DNA of 49,431 bases from Bacillus sp. AFS073361 (GCF_002567005.1 NZ_NUZU01000033.1:1-49431), one strand, 5' to 3'; numbered from the stretch's first letter, positions 8,599 through 17,657 are shown. Translations and numbers: made by a program. Notes: a model not told the origin generated them from the sequence alone.

Positions 8599-8634
8599 AA
8601 AGATAAGGCGTGAAGAAATTCACACCTTATCTTT
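8599..8634. terminator. Terminator between convergent YceI and ATP-grasp genes
   Basis: AAAGATAAGG pairs with CCTTATCTTT and an inner GTGAA/TTCAC pair, with one internal mismatch. T-rich sequence on both sides would serve both genes. Confidence 0.75.
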
Positions 8635-8643
8635 ATACCTAAA

Positions 8644-9585
8644 CTATACTATCAAACGTTCTAGCTCTCCTTTCAAAAACTTAGCAAGCTCCAACATTCC
8701 AAATTTTCCTGCCCTTGCTTCAGCCTCTGAATTATAATTGGTATTTGTATTGATGTCATACGTATAAATTTCGCCTGCTCCATTACAGATAAATTCAATG
8801 CCGGCTACTTGAATCTGGTTAGCAGCAAGTACCTGTTCATACTTTATAATTATAGGGTCTGAAAAACCAGCAATGATTTCAAATTTTGGTTTCTCTTCCT
8901 TCTCTTCGCCAACTGGACAAAATAAATCACCAATCTGGCAGGCATCTGCCGGGCATAATTGAAATCCTTCCGACGTATCTACCTTAACTGCATAAACGAA
9001 TTTCCCGCCAATAAATTCACAGCGAGTAATAAAACTTTCCGGTGCTTGTATGTAATCTTGAATTAATGTTATCCCGTCCACTGGTTCTTCGAAAGAAGGT
9101 CCCTCTACATAATTTTTTAATCCCTCTAAAGATTGAAAAAGCTGTACACCCAACCCTTTCCCCGCTCGGTTATGTTTTGTGATAAAAGGTTTACCCATAA
9201 ATTCAACTACCGCCTCAAGGATTTGCTCCTTCCCTACGGCTGCAATGGTTCGAGGTGTTTCGATTCGGTATTTATTAAGTTCCAAGTATTGAATTACTTT
9301 ACTAACTTCCAAATGTAGTGCTCGCGACCCGTTAATAATCTTTCTGCCGTGCGCTTCTAACCAGGAAAGGACTTGTCCAGCAAATTCGGGCGCAAACCGA
9401 TGACCTCTTGTATGTGAGGACGCACTCATCCGGTTATAAAAAACCCCTTCTGGCGGTTCTTTTGAAAGGTCCAGACGGCCGCTGTCTAAGTGCCATTCTT
9501 CATAAGGCACACCTAATTCGTCTAACCGCTTTGTAAGATGAATGGTCCAGTCGCTATTTTCATGGATGATATATACTTTTGTCAA
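8644..9585 (-). CDS. ATP-grasp (RimK-like) ligase family protein
   Basis: A 313-residue protein of the ATP-grasp superfamily, whose members join a carboxylate to an amine using ATP and Mg2+. The central ATP-binding part reads GKPFITKHNRAGKGLGVQLF, with the lysine and glycine-rich loop. Downstream come DGITLIQDYI (adenine-binding acid) and the metal-binding AGIEFI followed by YTYDINTNTNYN. The N-terminal third (VYIIHENSDWTIHLTKRLDE) is a Rossmann-like pre-ATP-grasp domain, and FYNRMSASSHTRGH is a conserved substrate-side segment. The start is a TTG at 9583-9585 after GGGGAGA. The peptide or metabolite modified is unknown. It stands alone, convergent with the YceI gene. Confidence 0.85.
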   Translation of the reverse strand: MTKVYIIHENSDWTIHLTKRLDELGVPYEEWHLDSGRLDLSKEPPEGVFYNRMSASSHTRGHRFAPEFAGQVLSWLEAHGRKIINGSRALHLEVSKVIQYLELNKYRIETPRTIAAVGKEQILEAVVEFMGKPFITKHNRAGKGLGVQLFQSLEGLKNYVEGPSFEEPVDGITLIQDYIQAPESFITRCEFIGGKFVYAVKVDTSEGFQLCPADACQIGDLFCPVGEEKEEKPKFEIIAGFSDPIIIKYEQVLAANQIQVAGIEFICNGAGEIYTYDINTNTNYNSEAEARAGKFGMLELAKFLKGELERLIV

Positions 9586-9698
9586 TACAAACGTCTCCCC
9601 TCGGTCTCATAATTGCCTTTATATTAAAAAATTATAATTTTGATTGGTTAATTTGTGAAGATTGTGAAATTAATTAAACGAATTCCAAGGATAAATAA

Positions 9699-9726
9699 AA
9701 AAGGCTGATTCGAAAATCTGCCTTTT
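9699..9726 (-). terminator. Terminator of the L,D-transpeptidase gene
   Basis: AAAAGGC/GCCTTTT with an inner GAT/ATC pair across a T-T mismatch, followed on the minus strand by a T-rich tract. Confidence 0.75.
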
Positions 9727-9731
9727 CTCAC

Positions 9732-10220
9732 TTAAGGACGTATCAATACGCGAGTTCCATTAGGTACCATCTCTGCAAGTTGTAATACATCCCGATTATA
9801 CATTCTTACACAGCCATGAGAGACCGCTTTCCCTATCGAACTTGGGTTGTTGGTACCATGAATACCATAGCCCTGTTTTGATAACGACAGCCACAATACG
9901 CCGAAGGGGCCCCCGGGATTATATTGCCGATTAACAATCACGAAATCCCCAGTTGGTGTATTTGTCAACATCTTCCCTACGGCGATGGGAAAAATTTTCA
10001 CTAGTCTGCCATTATTGTATAATGAAAGTCTTCGTTTACCAACAGAGATTTGAATGGAATATGGAATCGTAGAAGGCTCTGGCAGACCTGGAATTTGAAT
10101 TTTTTGTCCCACATGTAAATGCCCGACCCCAGGATTAGCTGCATAAAGGCTTTGGAGACTTACGCGATAATTTGCAGAGATAATCCCCAGCGTTTCCCCT
10201 GGCTTAACTGTGTGAATCAT
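9732..10220 (-). CDS. ykuD: L,D-transpeptidase with N-terminal LysM domain (YkuD-like)
   Basis: A 162-residue protein closely resembling B. subtilis YkuD in length and order. The N-terminal LysM repeat ([19 protein letters not shown], about 3-46) binds peptidoglycan. The YkuD catalytic domain follows, with [20 protein letters not shown] holding the catalytic His and Cys; [13 protein letters not shown] is also typical. The enzyme makes 3-3 cross-links or attaches groups to peptidoglycan, and YkuD is a sporulation-associated wall enzyme. It has no signal peptide, like YkuD. The start is ATG 10218-10220, after AAAGGTGGGG; the frame extends 13 codons further upstream, but that part does not align with YkuD. 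Confidence 0.92.
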   Translation of the reverse strand: MIHTVKPGETLGIISANYRVSLQSLYAANPGVGHLHVGQKIQIPGLPEPSTIPYSIQISVGKRRLSLYNNGRLVKIFPIAVGKMLTNTPTGDFVIVNRQYNPGGPFGVLWLSLSKQGYGIHGTNNPSSIGKAVSHGCVRMYNRDVLQLAEMVPNGTRVLIRP

Positions 10221-10280
10221 ATGACCCCACCTTTCTCTTGACAGCATATGCCCAAACAAGTTTGTGGGTAACCTTATTCA

Positions 10281-11783
10281 TTATTCAAATCGAAATAGCG
10301 GAGCCATGTCCTCTCTTTGGTGGTGGACATAAAAGTAATCATTACTTGCCTTATCATAAAGATAATCATTCTTCCATTCATTAATGTTTAAGATAATTTC
10401 TCTTATAGCATTTACAAACAACATAATTTCTTCATTGGTCATAATCGGATGGATTGAGAACCGTACCCATCCTGGTTTCTGCGACATGTCCCCCTGGTTA
10501 ATTTTCTCAGTAATTTGTAAAGAGGATTCTTTATCAATATGAAGGAGATGATGCCCGTAGGTCCCTGCACAAGAGCACCCTCCTCTTACCTGAATTCCAA
10601 ACCGATCATTGAGCAGGCGAACAATTAAATTGTAATGGATATTTTCAATATAAAACGAAACAATCCCGAGACGATCGCTTTTATGTCCAGCTAATATATG
10701 AACACCCGGTATGTCACCTAATTTAGGTAATAGGATACTTAACTGTTCTTTCTCACGTTTCAATATATTGTCTACACCCATTTGTTCTTTCAAATTCAAG
10801 CATAGGGCGGTCCGAATCGCTTGAAGAATACCGGGTGTCCCGCCATCCTCCCGCAACTCGATGTTAGAATAATATTGGTGCCCTCCCCATGGATTCGTCC
10901 ATGTCACCGTTCCACCCCCTGGATGGTCTGGAACATGATTTGAATACAGTCGAGTATCAAAAACCAATACCCCACTAGTACCCGGTCCTCCTAGAAATTT
11001 ATGAGGAGAGAAAAAGATGGCATCAAGTTTTTCTAAGGGATCCACTGGATGCATATTGATCGTTACATACGGAGCTGATGCTGCGAAATCCACTAAGCAG
11101 ATCCCGCCATGTTGATGCATGATTTTGGCTAATTGATGGTATGGGGTTTGAAGCCCCGTTACATTCGAGCATGCTGTAAACGAACCAATCTTCATTCTTC
11201 TATTTTTATAATGCTGAAGCATCTGGACCAACTGATTACAGTCCACATTACCATCATGGTCTGGAGGTAAAATAACTACATCCCCTATTGTTTCAAGCCA
11301 CGATGTTTGGTTGGAATGATGTTCCATATGCGTAATAAAAATAATGGGTCGCTCACTCTCGGGAAGTGCCAGCCGCGATTTCCACTGTTCATGTACTCTA
11401 ATACCCAAAAGTCTTTGAAACTTATTCATAACTGATGTCATCCCAAATCCATCGAGGATCAGTGCATCATGCTCGTCGGCATTTACATGGTCCTTAATAA
11501 TTTGTTTGGATTGATTATATATTCCCGTCATCATTAAACTGGTTATATTCGATTCTGTATGTGTATTGGCCATAAATGGGCCAAATACCTCTGAGATCTT
11601 CTGCTCGATGGGGCGATAAAGACGCCCACTGGCCGTCCAATCCGCATAAACAATTTTCTTTTTTCCAAGAGGAGATTCAAATTCCTGGTTTATCCCAATT
11701 ACTTGTGAGCGAAACGGTTGAAAATATTCCTCAAGGTTATCTGGGATTCGATAGGTTTTGCTGCCAATCGTAGCGGTAATCAT
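10281..11783 (-). CDS. Class V aminotransferase-fold PLP enzyme (cysteine desulfurase-like)
   Basis: A 500-residue fold-type I PLP enzyme of the NifS/SufS superfamily. The PLP lysine lies in FFSPHKFLGGPGTSGVLV near residue 260. Upstream, THMEHHSNQTSW and VDFAASAPYVTIN give the ring-stacking His and the Asp that contacts the pyridine nitrogen. RGGCSCAGTYGHHLL near 400 holds Cys residues where desulfurases have their catalytic loop. It is about 100 residues longer than SufS and ends with an extra tail (NDYFYVHHQRED). The start is ATG 11781-11783, eight bases after GAGGTG; the GTG three codons upstream abuts that site. The substrate is uncertain (Cys desulfurase, selenocysteine lyase or an uncharacterised lyase). 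No Suf/Isc partner is adjacent. Confidence 0.85.
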   Translation of the reverse strand: MITATIGSKTYRIPDNLEEYFQPFRSQVIGINQEFESPLGKKKIVYADWTASGRLYRPIEQKISEVFGPFMANTHTESNITSLMMTGIYNQSKQIIKDHVNADEHDALILDGFGMTSVMNKFQRLLGIRVHEQWKSRLALPESERPIIFITHMEHHSNQTSWLETIGDVVILPPDHDGNVDCNQLVQMLQHYKNRRMKIGSFTACSNVTGLQTPYHQLAKIMHQHGGICLVDFAASAPYVTINMHPVDPLEKLDAIFFSPHKFLGGPGTSGVLVFDTRLYSNHVPDHPGGGTVTWTNPWGGHQYYSNIELREDGGTPGILQAIRTALCLNLKEQMGVDNILKREKEQLSILLPKLGDIPGVHILAGHKSDRLGIVSFYIENIHYNLIVRLLNDRFGIQVRGGCSCAGTYGHHLLHIDKESSLQITEKINQGDMSQKPGWVRFSIHPIMTNEEIMLFVNAIREIILNINEWKNDYLYDKASNDYFYVHHQREDMAPLFRFE

Positions 11784-11862
11784 TTGTTTCACACCTCAAA
11801 ATTAAACTCTTGCTTCAATATATGCATGACATGGATACACTGGTCCTATACAACAGCCAAAT

Positions 11863-11896
11863 AAAAAAAGCAGCCTAATCACAATGATCAGGCCGC
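11863..11896 (-). terminator. Terminator after the 115-aa gene
   Basis: GCGGCCTGATC/GATTAGGCTGC stem on the minus strand (11896-11870) followed by seven T residues. Confidence 0.85.
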
Positions 11897-11918
11897 TAAT
11901 TGTAGGATGAAGTTAATG

Positions 11919-12266
11919 TTAATAAGTAGTAATTTTCGCTGATTCTTTTTTGGTTACTTCCTCAATCTTTTGAATAAACATTTGAAATACACGCCTTTTT
12001 TCTTCTAAGTCCTTTATGTATTCTTTAAGCTGATTATAGCTTTCTTCAAAAGGTTTATGATACATATCACGAATTTTTTCAATAATTTCTTCGTTTACTG
12101 TCGATTGAATCACTTGCTTGGTGATTCCATATTTGTAGGAATATACTTTTAATTCCTGTGCTACCTCATCGTACTCATTCGCAATCTCAGTTAAAACTAG
12201 TGAGATATCATCCTTCCACTCATCTAGTGATTTTTGTAAGTAGGATTTTACCATTGTCTCTTCCAT
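11919..12266 (-). CDS. Hypothetical helical protein, 115 aa
   Basis: A charged, entirely alpha-helical protein (MEETMVKSYLQKSLDEWKDD at the start, YIKDLEEKRRVFQMFIQKIE late) with likely coiled-coil stretches at about 30-60 and 75-108. I recognise no family. GGGCGGGTG lies six bases upstream of the ATG, and the gene has its own strong terminator, so it is a real single-gene unit. The next gene upstream is a polysaccharide deacetylase on the same strand about 100 bases away, without an obvious terminator between them. Confidence 0.7.
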   Translation of the reverse strand: MEETMVKSYLQKSLDEWKDDISLVLTEIANEYDEVAQELKVYSYKYGITKQVIQSTVNEEIIEKIRDMYHKPFEESYNQLKEYIKDLEEKRRVFQMFIQKIEEVTKKESAKITTY

Positions 12267-12369
12267 ATAAACACCCGCCCTAATAGAGTCATGATTATGT
12301 TTTACTATTATAGCGTTGTTTGATTACATACAGATTGCGGACAGTTTACAGTGTCTTTTCATTATCTGC

Positions 12370-13104
12370 TTACTCTACCTTCACCGCTTGTTCAAAATCA
12401 GCGAGCATAGTTGAATATTTTATATAAATCCGTGGTAAATAGTAGAGTTCGTTTTTAAAGCCCGTCAGAGAAAATGGACCTGGCGTAGTTGTGAGTCCAA
12501 ATTGATAATATTTTTTTGTTTCTGCCACCACATGTTCATTCGTATTTCCATAAGGGTATGCGATTGCAATTACCGGTTTCCCTGTTATTTTCTGAATTTT
12601 TTCTTTCGATTCCTTCAGTTCGTATTCTAGGTTATTCACTTTGGTTAAATCAGGATGTGTCGATGTATGTGACTGAACTGAGATTAATCCTGTATTTACT
12701 AGCATCCTTAGATCCGAATTTGTTAAGCGGTTCGTTCTACCGATAAAATCGGAAATCACAAAAAAGGTAGCAGTCGGATGAAAATTTCTATTTGACAGCT
12801 TTTGTAAAATTGAAAACGCATGGAGATTGTTTTTATACCCGTCATCTAAGGTGATAAATATTGGCTTTGGGACTGATTTTATATCCTGCCAACGCTCGAA
12901 AGTTAATAAGGTATACCCATGGTCTCTTAAATAGGTCATTTGTTTCTCGAAGTTTTCTGGTGTCACATATAGCTCCTTAGAGCCAGTCCCACTATATTGG
13001 TCGATGGAGTGATAGACTAGAATCGGAACTTTTTGCTTTGCTGCCACATTTTTTGGAAGTCCTAAAATGAGAAGAGACAGGAATAGAAGGAACATCTTTT
13101 TCAT
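12370..13104 (-). CDS. Secreted polysaccharide deacetylase family protein
   Basis: A 244-residue NodB-homology (carbohydrate esterase 4) protein. Residues 1-22 are a signal peptide with cleavage probable after NVAA. VPILVYHSIDQ is the usual opening strand. TLDDGYKNN holds the two Asp of motif 1 (the catalytic base and a metal ligand), QSHTSTHPDL holds the metal-binding His pair of motif 2, and IAYPYGNTNEHV is motif 3. Such enzymes remove N-acetyl groups from peptidoglycan, chitin-like polymers or biofilm poly-N-acetylglucosamine outside the membrane. No biofilm genes are adjacent, so the substrate is open. Confidence 0.93.
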   Translation of the reverse strand: MKKMFLLFLSLLILGLPKNVAAKQKVPILVYHSIDQYSGTGSKELYVTPENFEKQMTYLRDHGYTLLTFERWQDIKSVPKPIFITLDDGYKNNLHAFSILQKLSNRNFHPTATFFVISDFIGRTNRLTNSDLRMLVNTGLISVQSHTSTHPDLTKVNNLEYELKESKEKIQKITGKPVIAIAYPYGNTNEHVVAETKKYYQFGLTTTPGPFSLTGFKNELYYLPRIYIKYSTMLADFEQAVKVE

Positions 13105-13252
13105 AATTTTTTTGCCTCACTTTTTCATATTGATGTCTATTCCCTCTATTATTCCTCCAAGCTTGGAAAACAACACAATTAGATGAATGTGACTTCCACT
13201 ATCGAAAAGTGGTAGACTAAAACCAATAATTTTTGAAGAAGGAGCTGCGGAC

Positions 13253-14044
13253 GTGACCAATTACAAAGTTTTATTTTTAGATATTGATGGAACACTACTG
13301 AGACCTGATGATACAATCGAGGATTCTACCAAAGAAGCCATTTCACAAGTTCAAGCAAAAGGGGTGGAGGTTTTCTTAGCAACCGGCCGGCCGCTTCATG
13401 AAATAGATGAACTTGGCAAGGAGTTGAATATTCATTCATTCATTGGTTATAACGGAGCCTATGCCATTTATAAAGGGAAGGACCTCTACCAGAAACCAAT
13501 GAACAGCTCAACCGTTACAAAATTCTTAGAAATTGCAAAGGAAAATCAGAATGAAGTGGTCCTTTATACAAATAGTAAGAACGTTTTTACCAATATAGAA
13601 GCAGAGATTAGCACTGAATTTATGCACAAATTTCACTTACACAAAAATGAACCGTATTCACCGGCAGTCAATAACGCTGTATTAGGGATGACACTGGTGA
13701 ATTTAAAAAAAGACGATCCTGCCCTTTATCAGGAAAATGAAGAGGAAATCCACTTATCACAAGTCAATGTCGACGGAATGCGCCATTGTTATGATGTCAT
13801 TCAAGATAGTGTGAACAAAGGTTTTGGAGTTCAAGTAGTATTAGAGAGACTTGGAATCGATAAGGAAAGTTCAATTGCATTTGGAGATGGAATGAACGAT
13901 AAGGAAATGCTTCAAACTGTCGGGGAAGGCTTTGCGATGGGAAACGGACATCCTGATCTTTTTCAATATGCCAAACATAAAACGACAGAGGTCACTAATT
14001 CTGGTATTTATAATGGATTGAAAAAGCTTGGTCTCATTAACTAA
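13253..14044 (+). CDS. HAD-superfamily phosphatase, Cof type
   Basis: A 263-residue Cof/IIB-type haloacid dehalogenase-like phosphatase. Motif I is LDIDGTLLRPDD near residue 9, motif II is FLATGRP, motif III includes the Lys in SVNKGFG, and motif IV is AFGDGMNDKEML. The alpha/beta cap lies between motifs II and III (about 85-185), as in the Cof family, which dephosphorylates sugar phosphates, FMN, pyridoxal phosphate and similar small molecules. The start is GTG at 13253 after GAAGGAG. Bacillus genomes carry several such genes with overlapping substrate ranges, so the precise substrate is unknown. Convergent with the EamA gene across a shared terminator. Confidence 0.92.
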   Translation: MTNYKVLFLDIDGTLLRPDDTIEDSTKEAISQVQAKGVEVFLATGRPLHEIDELGKELNIHSFIGYNGAYAIYKGKDLYQKPMNSSTVTKFLEIAKENQNEVVLYTNSKNVFTNIEAEISTEFMHKFHLHKNEPYSPAVNNAVLGMTLVNLKKDDPALYQENEEEIHLSQVNVDGMRHCYDVIQDSVNKGFGVQVVLERLGIDKESSIAFGDGMNDKEMLQTVGEGFAMGNGHPDLFQYAKHKTTEVTNSGIYNGLKKLGLIN

Positions 14045-14054
14045 AGTCTGAGCT

Positions 14055-14104
14055 AAAAAAAAGTGCAGAACCTTTCAATTAAACTGAAAGGCCTGCACTT
14101 TTTT
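14055..14104. terminator. Bidirectional terminator between the HAD and EamA genes
   Basis: Long stem: AAAAAAGTGCAG pairs with CTGCACTTTTTT and inner CCTTTCA with TGAAAGG. A and T tracts lie on both flanks. Confidence 0.92.
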
Positions 14105-14939
14105 ATAACTTCGTAAAAATGATCCCAACTATGGCAGTAAGAACGCCAATAACTTGATACCTTTTAAGTTTTTCTTTATAAAGCAAAAATCCAGCTAGAA
14201 CAACGACTAGACAATTTAGACTTACTACTGGAAAGACGATACTAGCTGTCCCTGTTTTAAGTGCGTAGAAATAACAACTATAGCCTAAAATACTAATTAG
14301 ACCTACAATCGAACCCACATTGACTTCTGATCTCTGCCATTTTTCCTTTGTCAGGACACTACAAATGATTAAATAAATACTTCCGCCACCATACATAGAA
14401 ATGAGGATATTCAATGAATTGAGATGCAAATAAGAGGTTGTTTTCATTAAAATCCCTAATATTCCAAAGGATACAATCGCTAGGCCCACACGAATCATCC
14501 AAGGAAGATAATTGGTCCTTCGTTTTTTTTCCGTTGAATATTGAATTGCCATGGCAGACCCAAGCATAAATACAATCCCTAACCACTGAATCAATGTAAT
14601 TTGTTCATGAAAAACAAAGGCTGCACAAATGATTGGAAATATAGTATTCGTGCCTATTAATGGTGAGGTTAAACTAGCAGGCCCTTTTTCAAAAGCCTTT
14701 GACATTTGGATATTGCCGTTTGCATTTAGTATACCAATCAATGCTCCCAGCAGAATAGTCATTACGTTTAGATGAACGGTTTCATTAACAATCGCAAATC
14801 CTAATGTTAAGACAAAGGCAACAAAATAAAAAAAGAACTGTATATGTACCTTCGAGACCCTCATCCCCGTACTCCACTTAAAAATTGTATTATTTGCCCC
14901 GAAGCAAACCATAGTAATAAAGGCCGCTGCAATCCACAT
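14103..14939 (-). CDS. DMT superfamily (EamA-like) transporter
   Basis: A 278-residue integral membrane protein with ten predicted helices in two five-helix halves. The second half begins around residue 148 after a KKRRTNYLPW loop. The start of each half is typical for EamA (WIAAAFITMVCFGANNTIFK; GLAIVSFGILGILMK), and SASLTSPLIGTN-like and TASIVFPVVSLN segments end each repeat's substrate side. Members export amino acids, sugars or other metabolites or import small solutes by proton exchange; the substrate is not predictable. The ATG follows AAGGAGC. Confidence 0.88.
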   Translation of the reverse strand: MWIAAAFITMVCFGANNTIFKWSTGMRVSKVHIQFFFYFVAFVLTLGFAIVNETVHLNVMTILLGALIGILNANGNIQMSKAFEKGPASLTSPLIGTNTIFPIICAAFVFHEQITLIQWLGIVFMLGSAMAIQYSTEKKRRTNYLPWMIRVGLAIVSFGILGILMKTTSYLHLNSLNILISMYGGGSIYLIICSVLTKEKWQRSEVNVGSIVGLISILGYSCYFYALKTGTASIVFPVVSLNCLVVVLAGFLLYKEKLKRYQVIGVLTAIVGIIFTKL

Positions 14940-15100
14940 GTTGCTCCTTCTTTCTTTATCTTTTTCACTTCATATAATAAACCTCTATATCATTTCTCTC
15001 AATTGTTTTTTTGCAAATATTTATTTTAGAAAATGCTTTTCGCAAAAAAAATGTTGTTATTTCATGGTTTCCGTCTTGTTTTGATAGCTTTTGTCATCTT

Positions 15101-15131
15101 GCAGGAAAAAGTAATACCAAATGGTGAATAA
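15101..15131 (+). promoter_or_regulatory. Candidate sigma-H-like promoter for the MerR-like/racA pair
   Basis: GCAGGAAAA (15101-15109) and GGTGAATAA (15123-15131) match the sigma-H elements RnAGGAwWW and RnnGAATww. The 13-base gap is one longer than the usual 11-12, so this is a candidate only. It fits the known early-sporulation expression of racA in B. subtilis. Confidence 0.4.
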
Positions 15132-15183
15132 CTTACAGAAGATGAATTATTTCCTAGATAAATAGAAAGGAATGACTGTTCTA

Positions 15184-16050
15184 ATGAAGACCTATACCTT
15201 AAAAGAAGCGGCAAAAAAAATAAATATCAAACCAGGCGTTCTCCGTCAGTGGGAAAAAGATTTAGAGGAATTACTCGAGATTCCCCGAACAAAGCAAGGG
15301 GCAAGGATTTATACAGAATTAGAAATTGAAAAACTAGTAGAAATTAAAAGAATGTATGAAAATAAATTAACTAAGGAAGAAATTAGAGAAATTATGCATA
15401 AGAAATTACATCCTGAAAGTGAATTAATACAAGAGATTACTCAAGTTTCACTCGAGGTCCTTTCAGAACCCTCCGCGCAAATTACTATACAGGATGCCAT
15501 TGATGCGCATCAGTTTTTCGAAGCAATGGATACGTATAAGGAAACTTTCTTAAGCGAAGTAAAAAATGAAATACGTAATGTTGTGCGAAAGGAAGTAGTG
15601 GAAGAAGTAAAGAAGGAAATAAACAAAGGGACCTATACAACCGTTAAGTCAATCTCTGACTCTATATATAAATCGTCTGCTAACACACAGGCAGAAATCC
15701 AAGATTTATCAAAGAGCTTAGAAAAAGCATCTGAACTCTCGGCAGACTCCTTACACTACCTTTCTAACAATATTACCAACGCAGCAATCGAAACTTCTCA
15801 GGAAATTTATACACTCTCCAAACAGTTATCAGAAACATCAGAGGAATTATCCCACTATGTAGATGTTACAAACAACGAAATCTCAAGTTTAACGGAGGCT
15901 ATGCACAAAGAGCGCGAATTCTTCCTTGAAGAGCGAGATCAATACCGACAAGAAATTACACAACGAGAAATTGCCTTTCAACAAATGTTGAACAGCTATC
16001 GGGATGTAGCAGCAACAAAAGAAAAGAAATGGTGGAAATTCTGGTCTTAA
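15184..16050 (+). CDS. MerR-type HTH protein with long coiled coil and aromatic basic tail
   Basis: About 288 residues. The N-terminal part (1-75) is a MerR-like winged helix (TYTLKEAAKKINIKPGVLRQ, then ARIYTELEIEKL). Residues about 100-270 are charged, Ser/Asn-rich helices with coiled-coil character. The C-terminus KEKKWWKFWS is a basic and tryptophan-rich tail of the kind seen in DUF3967-type proteins. The layout (DNA-binding head, coiled coil, basic C-terminus) matches the RacA gene that follows, so this is probably a RacA-like chromosome or membrane tether rather than a classical regulator. The start may be ATG 15184 or 15172; neither has ideal spacing from AAAGGA (12 versus 0 bases). Confidence 0.75.
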   Translation: MKTYTLKEAAKKINIKPGVLRQWEKDLEELLEIPRTKQGARIYTELEIEKLVEIKRMYENKLTKEEIREIMHKKLHPESELIQEITQVSLEVLSEPSAQITIQDAIDAHQFFEAMDTYKETFLSEVKNEIRNVVRKEVVEEVKKEINKGTYTTVKSISDSIYKSSANTQAEIQDLSKSLEKASELSADSLHYLSNNITNAAIETSQEIYTLSKQLSETSEELSHYVDVTNNEISSLTEAMHKEREFFLEERDQYRQEITQREIAFQQMLNSYRDVAATKEKKWWKFWS

Positions 16051-16090
16051 TTTGGGTTAAGATTTAATTAATTCATTGGAGGGATTCGAA

Positions 16091-16615
16091 ATGAATACTA
16101 GTGAAGTAGCAAAATTATTAGGTGTTTCTACCAGTACTATTCAACGCTGGGTCAAACAGCTCGAGTTACCAATGGAAAGAAATGAGCGCGGACATTATCA
16201 TTTTAACAACGAGGATATCGAAGTATTAAAAAAAATCCATGAACAACTCCAAAATGGAACATTAATCCATGAAATCACACCAATCAAAGAGAACAAAATT
16301 CCTAGAAAAGGTGCTGTAAAGGCCGTAGAAAACAATCACGCATTAGAAGAATTGACTGCAAAAGTTAGTAAATTAGAAATTGCCCTTCATTCCAAGGCAG
16401 ATTCTGTTGTTTCATATCAACTCTTACAGCACCGGCGTGAAATAGAAGAATTACAATCTCAAGTAAATGAATTAACTAGGCAACTTGAACAATTCCAAAA
16501 GCTTCTTAGTAAAGTGAATATACCTTCTCAATTAGATGACCCTATGGTATTTGATTCAAGTAAGGGTAAAAGAAAAAAGAAAAATATTGTCAGCTCATTA
16601 TTTGGATTCTTATAA
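16091..16615 (+). CDS. racA: Chromosome-anchoring protein RacA
   Basis: A 174-residue protein similar in size and order to B. subtilis RacA (184). RacA binds near the origin and bridges it to polar DivIVA so that the chromosome forms the axial filament during sporulation. Residues 1-60 are the MerR-like DNA-binding domain (NTSEVAKLLGVSTSTIQRWV, then ERGHYHFNNEDIEVLKKI), which matches the RacA pattern well. A coiled coil follows at about 92-145 (ALEELTAKVSKLEIAL; HRREIEELQSQVNELTRQLE). The tail GKRKKKNIVSSLFGFL is basic then hydrophobic, suiting membrane or DivIVA contact. The ATG at 16091 has GGAGGG seven bases upstream. It lies 40 bases after the MerR-like gene with no terminator, so they are probably co-transcribed. 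Confidence 0.85.
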   Translation: MNTSEVAKLLGVSTSTIQRWVKQLELPMERNERGHYHFNNEDIEVLKKIHEQLQNGTLIHEITPIKENKIPRKGAVKAVENNHALEELTAKVSKLEIALHSKADSVVSYQLLQHRREIEELQSQVNELTRQLEQFQKLLSKVNIPSQLDDPMVFDSSKGKRKKKNIVSSLFGFL

Positions 16616-16621
16616 CATTAA

Positions 16622-16653
16622 AAAGAGCCGAACAGGTATATGTTCGGCTCTTT
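16622..16653. terminator. Terminator after racA
   Basis: A perfect 12-bp stem AAAGAGCCGAAC/GTTCGGCTCTTT. It sits between convergent genes and can serve either strand. Confidence 0.85.
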
Positions 16654-16670
16654 ACGATTCCCTTAATTAC

Positions 16671-17657
16671 TTAAATCTTTAATTCCACAATAGGACGCGT
16701 ATATTTTTTAGTGACGTAGCTGCCAAGGATTAAACAGATGACGAAAGAAAGGATAATCAGTAAAAGATATTGTCCTGAGAAATTAAATAAATTTTGGTCA
16801 ATAACGGTTACTTCAAGTGATTTGATAATAAAACCATGGAACAAATAAACATACAACGTTCTTTCACCTATTTTCGATACCTTTAGTGGGTTGGAAGGTA
16901 TAACCGTGAGAAATCCATAGACGACAATTAATGTCAGCAGATATTGGAAGCCTCGATAAAGTCCATCCACCCATTCTTCTTGACCCATATTGGCATAGGA
17001 AGTATCTCCCAAGAGCCATGGCACGACGTTATGCGGTAAACTGAACCCTAAAGAAAACAGCGTTCCGAGAATAATAACTAATCCAACAGGACGTGAATAT
17101 TTTGAACGAATCGCTTTTTTCAACTGATCGCCATTTAGTAAAAAACCCAATAAAAAATACGGAAAAAAGACAAATGTTCTAGACAAGCTTAGATAGCTAC
17201 CCACATCATCAATAAATCCAATGGCTATTCCTAATACGATGGAGAAACAAAATCCGACCCATCTAAATCTGGCAAAAACATAAAGTAATAAATTCCAACA
17301 AAACAAACTCAGCAAAAACCATAGTGACCAATGTGGATGTAAAAAATCGAACTCCAGACTAGCTTCCTGACCATTTAAATAATAATAAACCGAATAAATG
17401 ATTTGGAAAATGAAATAAGGCAATAATATTTTTTTAATTGACTTTACAATATAGCCTTTCTTTTTAAAACCCTTTGCAAAGTATCCAGAGATAAAAATAA
17501 ATGCTGGCATGTGAAAGAGAAAAATGACTGTATATAAAGTAAATAGAATCCCGTCTTCCTCTTTTAACGGACTTATTAGGTGCCCAAAGACAACCAGAAA
17601 AATCAAAATAAATTTGGCATTGTCAAAATACTTACTCCTTTTTGAAGTTGAAGCCAT
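16671..17657 (-). CDS. Acyltransferase family 3 membrane protein
   Basis: A 328-residue polytopic protein of the acyltransferase_3 family, which transfers O-acetyl groups to sugars of walls, capsules or glycolipids across the membrane. Visible hallmarks are FDNAKFILIFLVVFGHLISP with the catalytic His at the end of helix 1, then FLFHMPAFIFISGYFAKGF, then HPHWSLWFLLSLFCWNLLL. About ten helices are predicted. It resembles fucose-4-O-acetylase-like members and lacks the extracellular SGNH domain of OatA. The ATG follows GGGGTGATAGG. Single gene, convergent with racA. The region upstream (17658-17956, about 300 bases) holds only AT-rich sequence and the hairpin listed below. Confidence 0.88.
   Translation of the reverse strand: MASTSKRSKYFDNAKFILIFLVVFGHLISPLKEEDGILFTLYTVIFLFHMPAFIFISGYFAKGFKKKGYIVKSIKKILLPYFIFQIIYSVYYYLNGQEASLEFDFLHPHWSLWFLLSLFCWNLLLYVFARFRWVGFCFSIVLGIAIGFIDDVGSYLSLSRTFVFFPYFLLGFLLNGDQLKKAIRSKYSRPVGLVIILGTLFSLGFSLPHNVVPWLLGDTSYANMGQEEWVDGLYRGFQYLLTLIVVYGFLTVIPSNPLKVSKIGERTLYVYLFHGFIIKSLEVTVIDQNLFNFSGQYLLLIILSFVICLILGSYVTKKYTRPIVELKI

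Noticed and set aside
15184..16050. Prophage remnant suggested by the DUF3967-like tail of the MerR-type protein
   Set aside because: No other phage-type gene is in the neighbourhood and the gene pairs with racA.
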